From: an uncultured Verrucomicrobiales bacterium
Lineage (GTDB): Bacteria; Verrucomicrobiota; Verrucomicrobiia; Verrucomicrobiales; Akkermansiaceae
Assembly (NCBI GenBank): GCA_937885815.1
Contig: CALABM010000097.1
Coordinates: 1-20,727, forward strand
Reading direction: 5' to 3'
DNA: 20,727 nucleotides
Part shown: positions 1 through 7,783 of the stretch, piece after piece
Position numbering within the stretch: position 1 is the stretch's first letter
Layout of the letters: the number at the start of each line of letters is the position of its first letter
The notes under the pieces: generated by a model
What the model saw: only the letters and a program-made list of their open reading frames with translations
What the model was told of the DNA's origin: nothing
The model's database searches: none
Translations under genes and position numbers: made by a program

Positions 1-76
1 CGTCCCGGAACCGACAACGGCCACGCTGAGCCTCTTGGCTCTCGCCGCCCTCGCCGCTCGCCGTCGCAGAAAGTAA
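1..76 (+). CDS. PEP-CTERM sorting-tail protein, C-terminal fragment (partial)
   Basis: Only the last 24 codons lie inside the window. They read VPEPTTATLSL, then a Leu/Ala-rich hydrophobic stretch, then RRRRK and a TAA stop. This is a PEP-CTERM tail: a PEP motif, one short transmembrane helix and a basic end. Such tails direct exported proteins to exosortase-type processing at the cell envelope. The tail differs at only two positions from that of the large protein at the other end of the window (minus strand), although codons differ at many synonymous positions. The two are therefore paralogous tails and not a recent copy. The body of the protein and its function cannot be judged from here. 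Confidence 0.8.
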   Translation, partial: VPEPTTATLSLLALAALAARRRRK

Positions 77-99
77 GCTCTGGAACCTAGTTCTACTCG

Positions 100-140
100 C
101 ACCGCTCGCGCTTACACAGTGTGAGCGGTGCTTTGTTTTT
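100..140 (+). terminator. Rho-independent terminator after the left-edge PEP-CTERM gene
   Basis: CACCGCTC (100-107) pairs perfectly with GAGCGGTG (123-130). The stem is followed by a T-rich run at 132-140. It begins 24 nt after the TAA stop of the plus-strand PEP-CTERM gene and fits termination of that gene. Confidence 0.75.
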
Positions 141-164
141 CTAGCGTGCTTAGAACCTCCTTGC

Positions 165-200
165 AAAAAAAGTGCTGCAGGCTGAACAGAGCCTGCAGCA
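165..200 (-). terminator. Rho-independent terminator of the grpE-dnaJ-rsmE-peptidase operon
   Basis: The perfect 10-bp inverted repeat TGCTGCAGGC (173-182) / GCCTGCAGCA (191-200) has an 8-nt loop. On the minus strand it is followed by seven consecutive T residues (171-165, apart from one base at the stem foot). It lies about 30 nt beyond the stop of the M3 peptidase gene. Confidence 0.85.
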
Positions 201-230
201 TAGAGAAAATCAGTTCTCGGGAGAAAGGAT

Positions 231-2429
231 TTACTCCACGATACCGATGAACTTCAGGAATGCGTCCGGGTCCGGGTCATGGCCGGTGAAATCACGGTAG
301 GCCTCCAGAGCGGGCTTGCTGCCGCCCACGGAAAGAATGGCGCGGCGGAACTCGCCAGCCGGCTCAGGATTCAGAATACCCGCGGCCTGGAAGTGGCGGA
401 AAGCGTCCGCAGCCAGCACATCAGCCCACTGGTAAGAGTAGTAACCGGCGGCGTAAGCGCCCGTGAAGCAGTGAGACAGGCGGCGCATGTATGACGGCTC
501 AGGCACGCCGGAAGGCATCTGCCAAGGAGCGAGGAGAGCTGAGGAGGCCGCATCCAAATCCTTACCGGCGAAGAGGCTGGCGTAGTTCATGTGCATCTCG
601 AGGTCCAGCTTAGCAAGGCAGAACTGACGCATGGCCTGAGTGGCGGGCATAAAGTGGCGGCTGGCCTGTAAGCGCTCCATGAGGGAGGCCGGCATGGGCT
701 CGCCGGTCTGATGGTGGCGAGCGAAAAGCCAGAGGGACTCCGGCTCCCAAGTCCAGTTCTCATTAATAATGCTGGGCAGCTCGATGAAGTCCCATGCGAT
801 GTTGGAGCTCCAGTGCGCGGCGAGCTCTGTATCCATGAAGATGGCATGAATCATGTGGCCGAACTCATGGAACAGCGTCTGCACGTCCATGTGGCTGAAG
901 AGAGCGGGCGCATCACCCACGGGGCGGGTGAGGTTCGCGGTGATAGCGCCAAGGTGCGGAGCATGAGGAGCTCCATTCACACCGGGCTCACCGGCACGCA
1001 TAGGAGCCATCCAAGCACCGGCACGCTTACCGGGGCGGGGATAGAGGTCCAGATAGAAGGAACCGAGATGCGCGCCATTGCGATTATCCGTCACCGTGAA
1101 GAAACGCACCTCCGGGTGCCACACCTCCACGCTGCCTTCAGGGCAAGCCTCACCGGGCTGCAGGCAGACCGTAGGAAGCTCAGCGATGGTGATGTTATAC
1201 AGGCCGGAGTAAATACCGAACATGCCCTTAAGCACATTCTCGCAGGAGAGGTAGGGGCGGACGCTCTCGGGGTCAAAGTCACACTGCTGAAGGGTGAGCT
1301 CGTTCAGATAATAGCGGAAGTTCCAAGGAGCAATAGTGGTAAGCTGACGTCCCTCACACTCTGAAGCGTAAGCCAAAAGCTCTTCGCACTCGGTCTGATA
1401 AGCAGGCCTGAGGCGCTCCATCATACCATCCACAAAGCCCAAGGCCCCGGCACCATTCACCACCATGCGGTTCTTGGTGCGGTAATCCGCATAGGTGGCA
1501 AAGCCCAGCAGCTTAGCCAGCTCACTGCGCAGCTCCATCACACGGGCTACGATGGGCGCATTATCATACGGAGCATCACGGCCAATGGTGGCCTGCCCTT
1601 CCCAGCAAAGGCGGCGTGTAGCCTCCACGGAGCAATCACGCAGCACGGCGGAAGCGCTACCGGCCTTCAGGGTGATGCGCCAGGCGGGAGCCTCAGCAGA
1701 GCCATGGCCATGAGCGGCAGCGTCCGCTGCGGCAAGCTCCATCCAGTTGGCGCTCATGCCGTGCAGCTGAGCGATATCCGTGATAATGAGCTCCCAGTTA
1801 TTCGTGGAATCCAGCACATTCTTGCCGAACTGAAGAGTGAGGACGGAAAGCTCCTGCTCGATTTCAGCCTTGCGGGCCTTCTGCTCAGGGGAAAGCTCTG
1901 CGCCGTTATCTCGGAAGGAATCCAGCGTCTGCTCCATGAAAAGGCGCTTCTGGGCGCTGAGATTCGCCACCCAAGGCTGCTGAGCCGCCGTGGAGAGCAC
2001 CTCCCAGATGCTGGCGTCAGAGGAAATGGCAGAGTAAAAAGCATTCATCTCCGGCAGCAGAGAGGCCTGAACCTCACGCACTTCAGGAGTGTCCATCGTG
2101 GAAGCACGCATGCGCAGGTAATCCACCACCTTCTCCAGCTCACGTGTGGAATAAGCCAGTGCGAGGAAGGTATTCTCAAAGGTCATTTCCTCAGGCTTAA
2201 GATTGCGGATAGCCTCCAAACGCGCATTAGCTATCTGCAGGGCAGCGGGAGCGTCCACCAGAGCCTGTTCCGCCGTGAGGCGAGACCAAGCCGGGTACGG
2301 CATATCTTCAAAATAAGGGTGTTCGGCCTGTGCTACCACGGTCTCGGCCGGGGCAGCCTGCACAGTCCGCGTCATGCTCATACCCGTCAGGGTGCAGAGC
2401 GACAAGAGCAGCAGTATTCTGATTTTCAT
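231..2429 (-). CDS. Exported M3-family zinc oligopeptidase (oligopeptidase A / thimet type)
   Basis: Zinc metallopeptidase that cleaves short peptides. The zinc-binding motif HEFGH is at residues 521-525. The third ligand is E550, in the segment DFIELPS, with the 25-residue spacing seen in family M3. A Tyr-Ser-Tyr segment near residue 690 matches the conserved substrate-binding tyrosines. Length is 732 aa, against about 680 for E. coli oligopeptidase A; the excess is partly an N-terminal signal peptide (MKIR, a Leu-rich core, cleavage near VQA|AP). The longer open frame up to 2627 overlaps rsmE, so I start at the ATG at 2429, which is 19 nt after the rsmE stop and begins the signal peptide. 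No Shine-Dalgarno is visible. It is the last gene of the grpE operon. Export is unusual, because characterised M3 enzymes such as OpdA and Dcp are cytosolic. The family call is firm; the exact substrate is unknown. Confidence 0.93.
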   Translation of the reverse strand: MKIRILLLLSLCTLTGMSMTRTVQAAPAETVVAQAEHPYFEDMPYPAWSRLTAEQALVDAPAALQIANARLEAIRNLKPEEMTFENTFLALAYSTRELEKVVDYLRMRASTMDTPEVREVQASLLPEMNAFYSAISSDASIWEVLSTAAQQPWVANLSAQKRLFMEQTLDSFRDNGAELSPEQKARKAEIEQELSVLTLQFGKNVLDSTNNWELIITDIAQLHGMSANWMELAAADAAAHGHGSAEAPAWRITLKAGSASAVLRDCSVEATRRLCWEGQATIGRDAPYDNAPIVARVMELRSELAKLLGFATYADYRTKNRMVVNGAGALGFVDGMMERLRPAYQTECEELLAYASECEGRQLTTIAPWNFRYYLNELTLQQCDFDPESVRPYLSCENVLKGMFGIYSGLYNITIAELPTVCLQPGEACPEGSVEVWHPEVRFFTVTDNRNGAHLGSFYLDLYPRPGKRAGAWMAPMRAGEPGVNGAPHAPHLGAITANLTRPVGDAPALFSHMDVQTLFHEFGHMIHAIFMDTELAAHWSSNIAWDFIELPSIINENWTWEPESLWLFARHHQTGEPMPASLMERLQASRHFMPATQAMRQFCLAKLDLEMHMNYASLFAGKDLDAASSALLAPWQMPSGVPEPSYMRRLSHCFTGAYAAGYYSYQWADVLAADAFRHFQAAGILNPEPAGEFRRAILSVGGSKPALEAYRDFTGHDPDPDAFLKFIGIVE

Positions 2430-2448
2430 AAGTCTGTACAGCGCTCGC

Positions 2449-3183
2449 TCAGTCCAGAGCATAGCGCGCGGCAGCCGCAGCCATGAAGACTGCTGTCTCA
2501 ACCCGCAGAATGATGGGACCCAGCCCGGTGGGCGTGTAGCCGGCTTGCTCAGCCGCCTCATACTCCGCCGGTGAGAAATCCCCCTCAGGGCCGATAAGCA
2601 GCACACAGCCACGCGCGCCGGCAGCACGCCCCTCCTCCAGCACCTGCCTCAGCGGGCGGGCATGGGGTACAATGGCACACTGCACTTTCAGCACGGGCTG
2701 GTCGCTGCGCTGCAGAAAAAGCTTGTAGGACTGCGGGTCTTCCACGACCGGCAGGGTATTCACGCCACATTGCTTGCAGGCCTCCAGCGCCGTGCGGCGC
2801 CATTTATCAGCCTTAGCAGAAGCATCTTTACCACTCAGGCGCACAATGGTACGCTCCGAGATGAGGGGGATGATGCGGCTCACCCCGAGTTCCACCGCCT
2901 TCTGGACGATGAGGTCCATGTTATTCCCCTTGGGCACAGCCAGCGCCAAGGTGATATCCGCCACGGGGGGCATGGGCGGCAGCAGCTCCTGCACTTCCAC
3001 AGTCATGCTGCTGCCATGCCCTGACAGCACCCGCACCCGAGCTGCCTGACCACAGCCGTCAAAAAGCTCACATTCATCACCGGCGCGCAGGCGCATCACA
3101 CGCAGCGCATGGTGCGCTTCCTCGCCCTCAATCACGAGCGGAGAAGCGCTGAAGTCAGCTTTCGGCAGGTAGCAGCGGTGCAT
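2449..3183 (-). CDS. rsmE: 16S rRNA m3U1498 methyltransferase RsmE
   Basis: SAM-dependent SPOUT-family enzyme that methylates N3 of U1498 in 16S rRNA. At 244 aa it is the usual length. A PUA-like RNA-binding N-terminal part (residues 1-70) includes EEAHHALRVMRL. The SPOUT domain follows, with QKAVELGV (94-101), the knot motif GPEGDF (198-203; the usual form is GPEGG) and LGPIILRVETA (221-231). The ATG start is 20 nt after the dnaJ stop, with no Shine-Dalgarno; the intergenic bases there are C-rich on the coding strand. It lies between dnaJ and the M3 peptidase in one minus-strand operon. A dnaJ-rsmE neighbourhood is common in bacteria, which supports the call. Confidence 0.95.
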   Translation of the reverse strand: MHRCYLPKADFSASPLVIEGEEAHHALRVMRLRAGDECELFDGCGQAARVRVLSGHGSSMTVEVQELLPPMPPVADITLALAVPKGNNMDLIVQKAVELGVSRIIPLISERTIVRLSGKDASAKADKWRRTALEACKQCGVNTLPVVEDPQSYKLFLQRSDQPVLKVQCAIVPHARPLRQVLEEGRAAGARGCVLLIGPEGDFSPAEYEAAEQAGYTPTGLGPIILRVETAVFMAAAAARYALD

Positions 3184-3203
3184 AATGGCGTGAGGGGGAA
3201 GAA

Positions 3204-4343
3204 TTACTTCATATATTTCTCAGCCCGCTTGCGGAACTCGCAGACCTCAGGCTGGTTTTCATCCTTCAGCGTTTCGCAGAAAGCCTCAAGAGCCTTCAAC
3301 TGCTTGGAGCCGAGGCCGGAGGGAGTTTCCACCACAATACCGACCATGAGATCACCGCGAACATTGCCACGCAGTGAGGGCATACCCTTGCCGGGCACGC
3401 GGAGAACGGTGCCACCCATCGTACCGGCGGCCAGTTTCAGCTTGGTGGGGCCATCCAGCGTGGGAACAGTGATAGTGCCGCCACGGGTAGCATCCAGCAG
3501 AGAAACCGGCATCGTCACGTGCAGGTTCAAGCCTTCACGCACGAAAATCTCATGAGGCTTCACCTCCAAGAACACGTACAAATCACCCGTCTCGCCGCCA
3601 TGCAGACCGGCATCACCATTGCCCGAGGAGCGGATTTTTGTGCCGGTATCCACACCGGCAGGCACGCGCAGCGTAATCTTCACATCCTTCTGCACACGGC
3701 CTTCACCGCGGCAGGCGGAGCAAGGATTCGTCACCGTCTGGCCTGCGCCATGGCAGGTGGGGCAAGTGCTCTGCTGCACAAAGAAGCCACTCTGGCGAGT
3801 AATCACACCCGTACCATGGCAGGTAGCGCAGGTCTTAAACCCGGCGCGGCCATCCTTGGAGCCTGTGGCATCGCAGGCATTGCAGGGTACCATGCGGTCA
3901 ATTTCAATAGTCTTCTCACAGCCATGAGCAGCTTCCTCCAGCGTGATGCTGAGGTCAAAGCGCAAATCTGAGCCGGGCTGGCGTGGGTCCACCTGACGAC
4001 GATGACCGCCGCCAAAGCCACCGAAACCACCCATACCACCGAAGAACTGTGCAAAGATGTCCATGGGGTCCGTGAACCCACCGAAGCCACCGGCGCCACC
4101 GGCGCCACCCATACCGCCATTCTTGAAAGCCTCGTGGCCCATGCGGTCGTATGCGGCTCGTTTATCAGGGTCGCTGAGCACCTCGTAAGCCTCACCCACC
4201 TCCTTGAATTTCTCCTCGGCCTCCTTATCATCAGGATTGCGGTCCGGATGATACTTCATGGCAAGCTTACGGTAGGCCTTTTTGATGGTAGCATCATCAG
4301 CCCCCTTGTCTACGCCCAGCACGCTGTAAAAATCTTGTGCCAT
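3204..4343 (-). CDS. dnaJ: Chaperone protein DnaJ (Hsp40)
   Basis: Co-chaperone that delivers unfolded clients to DnaK and stimulates its ATPase. Full-length type I architecture in 379 aa. The J domain (residues 1-70) carries HPD at 32-34. A Gly/Phe-rich linker spans about 76-115. The zinc region has Cys pairs at C154/C157, C172/C175, C194/C197 and C208/C211. A C-terminal substrate-binding domain follows. The first Cys repeat reads CNACDATG, with Ala where CxxCxGxG normally has Gly; the other three repeats are canonical. The ATG at 4343 gives the standard N-terminus and lies 21 nt after the grpE stop without a Shine-Dalgarno. It is co-transcribed with grpE; dnaK is not in the window. Confidence 0.98.
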   Translation of the reverse strand: MAQDFYSVLGVDKGADDATIKKAYRKLAMKYHPDRNPDDKEAEEKFKEVGEAYEVLSDPDKRAAYDRMGHEAFKNGGMGGAGGAGGFGGFTDPMDIFAQFFGGMGGFGGFGGGHRRQVDPRQPGSDLRFDLSITLEEAAHGCEKTIEIDRMVPCNACDATGSKDGRAGFKTCATCHGTGVITRQSGFFVQQSTCPTCHGAGQTVTNPCSACRGEGRVQKDVKITLRVPAGVDTGTKIRSSGNGDAGLHGGETGDLYVFLEVKPHEIFVREGLNLHVTMPVSLLDATRGGTITVPTLDGPTKLKLAAGTMGGTVLRVPGKGMPSLRGNVRGDLMVGIVVETPSGLGSKQLKALEAFCETLKDENQPEVCEFRKRAEKYMK

Positions 4344-4364
4344 TATCGTGAAAAAACGTAAGGA

Positions 4365-4964
4365 TTACTCAGCAGGATTCTCCGCCTCAGGAGCGGCAGC
4401 CACCACCACATTCACAGGGCGCAGCAGACGTCCTTTCAGATTATAACCACGGCGCAAGATGCGGATGATGGTACCCTCCGGCTTATCGGAAGGCTCGCTC
4501 TGAATGGCCTCATGGATGTTATGGTCAAACATCTGCCCCACCTCCGTGGGAATGGGCTCCACCCCCTGAGAGGCAAGGAAATCCCCCAGTTGCTTCTGCA
4601 CCATGCTCATGCCGATGTAAATCATGGATGAGGTGTCCTGCCCGGCCATCATCATACCCATTTCAAAGTTATCCACCACAGGCAACAGCTCCTCAAGCAG
4701 GCCACGCGTGGCATAGCGAGTGAACTCCTCGCGCTCCTTCACACAACGCTTGCGGTAGTTATCATACTCAGCAGCAGTACGCAGAGCCATCTCGCGCCAC
4801 TTCTGCAGCTCATCCACAGCGGCCTCAGCCTCACCCTCAGCGGATTCATCCACAGCCTCGGCATATTCCTGCCCGGGGTTTTCCGGCTTACCGCAGTCAC
4901 AGGGATCATCACAGGGAGCTCCCTCGCACACTTCTTTTTCCAAATCTTTATCGATATCGCTCAT
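4365..4964 (-). CDS. grpE: Nucleotide exchange factor GrpE
   Basis: Releases ADP from DnaK in the DnaK-DnaJ-GrpE cycle. The 199-aa protein has a very acidic, Cys-containing N-terminal tail (residues 1-60). A long helix follows, with KWREMALRTAAEYDNYRKR and a segment near LLEELLPVVDNFEMGM. The C-terminal beta domain ends in the family motif LLRPVNVVV. The open frame can be extended to a GTG at 4982, but that extension runs through the -10 box of a consensus promoter (its TATAAT would encode Tyr-Asn). The ATG at 4964 is therefore the likely start. The predicted transcription start is this same A, so the message should be leaderless. First gene of the operon. Confidence 0.96.
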   Translation of the reverse strand: MSDIDKDLEKEVCEGAPCDDPCDCGKPENPGQEYAEAVDESAEGEAEAAVDELQKWREMALRTAAEYDNYRKRCVKEREEFTRYATRGLLEELLPVVDNFEMGMMMAGQDTSSMIYIGMSMVQKQLGDFLASQGVEPIPTEVGQMFDHNIHEAIQSEPSDKPEGTIIRILRRGYNLKGRLLRPVNVVVAAAPEAENPAE

Positions 4965-4970
4965 GCCCTC

Positions 4971-4998
4971 ATTATACCGCACGCGCGTGACGTGTCAA
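4971..4998 (-). promoter_or_regulatory. grpE operon promoter, perfect sigma70 consensus
   Basis: On the minus strand TTGACA (4998-4993), a 16-bp spacer and TATAAT (4976-4971) match the consensus at all 12 positions. Six bases separate the -10 box from the grpE ATG at 4964, so the expected +1 is the A of the start codon. No CIRCE-type inverted repeat or sigma32-type element is evident at this site. Confidence 0.85.
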
Positions 4999-5133
4999 CC
5001 CCCGCGCGTGGCATGCAAAAACAAGCCACCTCCCCTGCAACTCGCTGATATATCATGATGTTCCCTCCCGGCATGTACGGCAACACACCAAGCAGGAACG
5101 CAAATGGAACCGAGCTCAGCTGATAACAGCGGC

Positions 5134-5868
5134 TTAATCCTCATCAAGCGGGTCGCGGCGGCCAACTGTATCAAATAGCGGGCGGTAGGAAGGCAGCTTC
5201 CAGTTGTGATGCACAGCGGCCATTCGCACAAAGAATACCGCCGCCACACCAAGAATAAATGACATTGAATATGAACACCCAAGAGCCATTAAAACCAAGA
5301 ACAAGGCACTACCGGCAAAGGAGGCTGTGGCATACAATTCACCGGGGCGGAACACATACGGCACGTTACCGGTGAGCACATCACGCAACACGCCACCGGC
5401 CACCCCCGTACACACGCCCATGCAGATGGAAACCAACCAAGGGCAACCGATACAATGCGCCTTAGCCGCTCCCAGCAGAGTGAAGAATGCCATAGCAAAA
5501 GCGTCCGCCACGCGGATGGTACCCACGGGCGGTGCTATAAAACGAGTCACGAAAAACACCAGCAGGCTAGTGCCCACGGCGCAGTACAGGAACACCACAT
5601 CACTCGGGTTCACCCAGAATACCGTGACGGGTGAGCCATCCGGGCGAGTGAGCCCACTGAGTAGCATATCTCGCACTGTACCACCGCCCAAAGAGGCAAT
5701 AGTACCGCAGGCAATAATGCCGAAGAGGTCCATACGGACGCGGCTGGAGGCGGATGCGCCGGCAAGCGCACCCACCACGGAGCCGAAAATGGAGCAGAGA
5801 TAGAAAAGCCAGTGCTGGTCAAAAGACTGCACCTCATGCAGATTTTCCACAATAGCCATGGGTACCAT
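5134..5868 (-). CDS. TRIC/UPF0126-family cation channel, inner membrane
   Basis: A 244-aa integral membrane protein with about seven hydrophobic helices and the internal duplication typical of UPF0126/TRIC. Each half carries a Gly-rich kink motif followed by Arg-Asp: GGGTVRD at 61-67 and AGGVLRD at 157-163. Bacterial TRIC homologues form trimeric cation (mainly K+) channels; the ion and physiological role here are not shown. The ATG at 5868 is chosen because AGGA lies 9 nt upstream, the only convincing Shine-Dalgarno among the operon-internal genes here. A second in-frame ATG is at 5859. It sits 23 nt after the GYF-domain gene, probably as the third gene of the lpdA operon. I see no clear terminator in 4999-5133. 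Confidence 0.9.
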   Translation of the reverse strand: MVPMAIVENLHEVQSFDQHWLFYLCSIFGSVVGALAGASASSRVRMDLFGIIACGTIASLGGGTVRDMLLSGLTRPDGSPVTVFWVNPSDVVFLYCAVGTSLLVFFVTRFIAPPVGTIRVADAFAMAFFTLLGAAKAHCIGCPWLVSICMGVCTGVAGGVLRDVLTGNVPYVFRPGELYATASFAGSALFLVLMALGCSYSMSFILGVAAVFFVRMAAVHHNWKLPSYRPLFDTVGRRDPLDED

Positions 5869-5891
5869 AACGGCTTTTCCTTTCTCTCAAA

Positions 5892-6245
5892 TTATCTCAC
5901 GGCACGTGCTAAGAACCATACAGCCAATGCCACCAGAAGGAAGGGCCAAGCAACGCTCAGCACCCCCAGTAGCAGCACCACCAGCACGACAATGACGGAT
6001 ATTATCAGGATAATCTGCGACACGGACAGATGGCGAGTCAGCAGGCGCCAGAGGCTGGGGTTCGCCTCCTCTTCCTCCTCCTCGCGCAGATTCACAGCCC
6101 CCAAGGGGCGCCAGGTTTCGGAATCATCCCGGCGCACCCAGGTTTTGTTATCTATCTGCCCAGCAGCGCGCAGCTGCACCAGCTCGTTCCCGGAAACAGG
6201 ACCGACTTTTTCCTCACCCGTATCGTAAAAATACTTACGAGCCAT
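5892..6245 (-). CDS. Small GYF-domain (GYF_2/DUF4339-like) membrane protein
   Basis: The 117-aa protein has an N-terminal GYF_2-like domain (residues 4-50): YFYDTGEEKVGPVSGNEL, a Leu-Arg-Ala-Ala-Gly turn, then WVRRDDSETWRPL. Six consecutive Glu residues follow at about 55-60. The C-terminal half holds two hydrophobic segments separated by a short turn, likely a hairpin in the membrane with the GYF domain in the cytoplasm. GYF domains generally bind proline-rich peptides; the partner here is unknown. The start is 17 nt after the lpdA stop with no Shine-Dalgarno. Probably co-transcribed with lpdA and the TRIC gene; the mix of functions gives no clear hint of role. Confidence 0.85.
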   Translation of the reverse strand: MARKYFYDTGEEKVGPVSGNELVQLRAAGQIDNKTWVRRDDSETWRPLGAVNLREEEEEEANPSLWRLLTRHLSVSQIILIISVIVVLVVLLLGVLSVAWPFLLVALAVWFLARAVR

Positions 6246-6262
6246 CAGCTTACAGTGGTGAA

Positions 6263-7648
6263 TTAGCCATGAATGGCACGCCCGTCGGCAGCCAGCACAG
6301 CTTCGTGAATAGCCTCAGAGAGCGTGGGATGAGCATAAATCATTGCATTCATATCCTCCTCCGTCAGCTCACTGTTCATGGCAAGCTCAGGCTGGGTAAT
6401 CATCTCAGTGGCGGTATCGCCCATGATGTGAGCCCCCAGCAGCTCGCCGTTTTCCTTACCGAAGATAAGCTTCACAAAGCCCTCGGTCTCACCCGTGGCC
6501 ACCGCCTTACCGATGCCCAGGAAGGGGAACTTGCCCACTTTGTACTCCACGCCGGCCTCCTTAAGCTCGCGCTCACGCTTGCCCACGCTGGCCACCTGCG
6601 GGTGGCAGTAGGTGCAACCGGGCACATTGACGGGGTGCTTGGGCTTGTAATCAGCATCAAACATACCTTCCACAGCCTGCTCAGCCTCAAAGCTGGCAGT
6701 ATGAGCCAGCATGATACCGCCGATGCAGTCACCCACGGCATATACACCGGAAATGCTGGTGCGGTAATCTTCATCCACCTTAATGAAGCCACGCTCCGTA
6801 AGCTCCAGACCATTAGCCTCAGGCACCACAGGCACCACACCGATGGCCACGAGGCAGACGTCCGCTGTCAGCTCCTGCTGCTTGCCATTCTTAGCAGTAA
6901 TAAGCGCAGTGACGCTATCGCCATTATCTGTCAGGCTCTCCACTTTAGCGCCTGCCATGCAGGTAATACCCTGCTTCTTAAAGGAGCGCTCCATGGCGGT
7001 GCAAACATCGTTATCCTCATTCGGCAGGATGCGGGGCAGAGCCTCCACAAGCGTAACCTTGGTACCGAAGCAGTGGTACACATAGGAAAGCTCAGTACCG
7101 ATAGCACCGGAGCCGATGACAATCATGCTCTCCGGGCGGCGGGACATGACGAGAGCGTCACGGCTGCCGATAATCGTCTTACCATTGAAGGGGAAAGCGG
7201 GCACCTCACGAGTGCGGGCGCCGGTGGCGATGAGGATATTAGCACCCTCGATGACGCTCACGCTACCATCAGGAGCTGTTACCTCCACCTGACCGGGAGC
7301 GGGAATGCGAGCCTCACCGATGACGTGGTCAATCTTATTCTTTTTGAAAAGGAAAGCGATACCGTTTGAAAGGCGCTCAGAAACAGCGCGGGAACGGGCG
7401 ATAACGGCGGGCCAATCCACACTGAGGTCACCGCAGGAGATGCCGTATTCACCGGCATGCTTGGCCATGGTGTTGTACACCTCAGCGTTCTTCAGGAGAG
7501 CCTTTGTGGGAATGCAACCCCAGTTCAGGCAGGTACCACCCAGATTCTCCTTTTCCACACATACCACGCGCTTGCCCAGCTGAGCAGCACGTATAGCACC
7601 TACATACCCGGCGGGACCACCACCGATAACTATCAAATCGTAACTCAT
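6263..7648 (-). CDS. lpdA: Dihydrolipoamide dehydrogenase (E3)
   Basis: FAD-dependent disulfide oxidoreductase that reoxidises dihydrolipoamide of 2-oxoacid dehydrogenase or glycine cleavage complexes with NAD+. All key motifs are present in 461 aa: FAD-binding GGGPAG (9-14), redox disulfide CLNWGC (C40/C45), NAD-binding IGSGAIG, and the C-terminal active-site segment HAHPTLSEAIHEA. The frame extends two codons to a GTG at 7654, and a GGAG six bases before it mimics a Shine-Dalgarno. However, that GGAG is the end of a promoter spacer, and the GTG lies after the -10 box and before the predicted +1. I therefore choose the ATG at 7648, which coincides with the predicted +1. No E1/E2 genes are nearby, so the partner complex is not known. 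Confidence 0.96.
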   Translation of the reverse strand: MSYDLIVIGGGPAGYVGAIRAAQLGKRVVCVEKENLGGTCLNWGCIPTKALLKNAEVYNTMAKHAGEYGISCGDLSVDWPAVIARSRAVSERLSNGIAFLFKKNKIDHVIGEARIPAPGQVEVTAPDGSVSVIEGANILIATGARTREVPAFPFNGKTIIGSRDALVMSRRPESMIVIGSGAIGTELSYVYHCFGTKVTLVEALPRILPNEDNDVCTAMERSFKKQGITCMAGAKVESLTDNGDSVTALITAKNGKQQELTADVCLVAIGVVPVVPEANGLELTERGFIKVDEDYRTSISGVYAVGDCIGGIMLAHTASFEAEQAVEGMFDADYKPKHPVNVPGCTYCHPQVASVGKRERELKEAGVEYKVGKFPFLGIGKAVATGETEGFVKLIFGKENGELLGAHIMGDTATEMITQPELAMNSELTEEDMNAMIYAHPTLSEAIHEAVLAADGRAIHG

Positions 7649-7654
7649 GGGCAC

Positions 7655-7683
7655 ATTTTACTCCATTCTGCTCCACGTGGCAA
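7655..7683 (-). promoter_or_regulatory. lpdA operon promoter
   Basis: On the minus strand TTGCCA (7683-7678), a 17-bp spacer and TAAAAT (7660-7655). Six bases separate the -10 box from the ATG at 7648, giving a predicted leaderless transcript. Confidence 0.7.
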
Positions 7684-7759
7684 CCCGAAAACCAGCCCAC
7701 ACCCCCGTGTCTGTGTCATGCGCGCACCCAACCTCCCTATCTCCTGAGCTAACACCATT

Positions 7760-7783
7760 AAAACGGATTAGACATTCCGTTTT
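7760..7783 (-). terminator. Probable terminator of the two-gene membrane module
   Basis: AAAACGGA (7760-7767) pairs with TCCGTTTT (7776-7783) around an 8-nt loop, directly after the TGA of the gene at 7784. The T run is part of the stem and not a separate tail, so it is a modest terminator. Confidence 0.5.

Noticed and set aside
711..1364. A 217-aa plus-strand frame opposite the M3 peptidase
   Set aside because: Antisense shadow in the same GC-rich codon register; no promoter, start context or domain.
2430..2627. A 66-residue N-terminal extension of the M3 peptidase
   Set aside because: It overlaps the end of rsmE in another frame, has no domain character, and would bury the clear signal peptide that starts at 2429.
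5008..5029. A GTGGC/GCCAC inverted repeat upstream of grpE as terminator of the TRIC operon
   Set aside because: Only five base pairs without interruption and no T run on the minus strand.
6269..7369. A 366-aa plus-strand frame opposite lpdA
   Set aside because: It lies wholly antisense to a gene with all lpdA motifs, has low-complexity His/Thr/Leu composition and no recognisable domain.
7661..7664. GGAG as a Shine-Dalgarno for a GTG start of lpdA at 7654
   Set aside because: The GGAG is in the promoter spacer just upstream of a TAAAAT -10 box, so it would not be part of the transcript.
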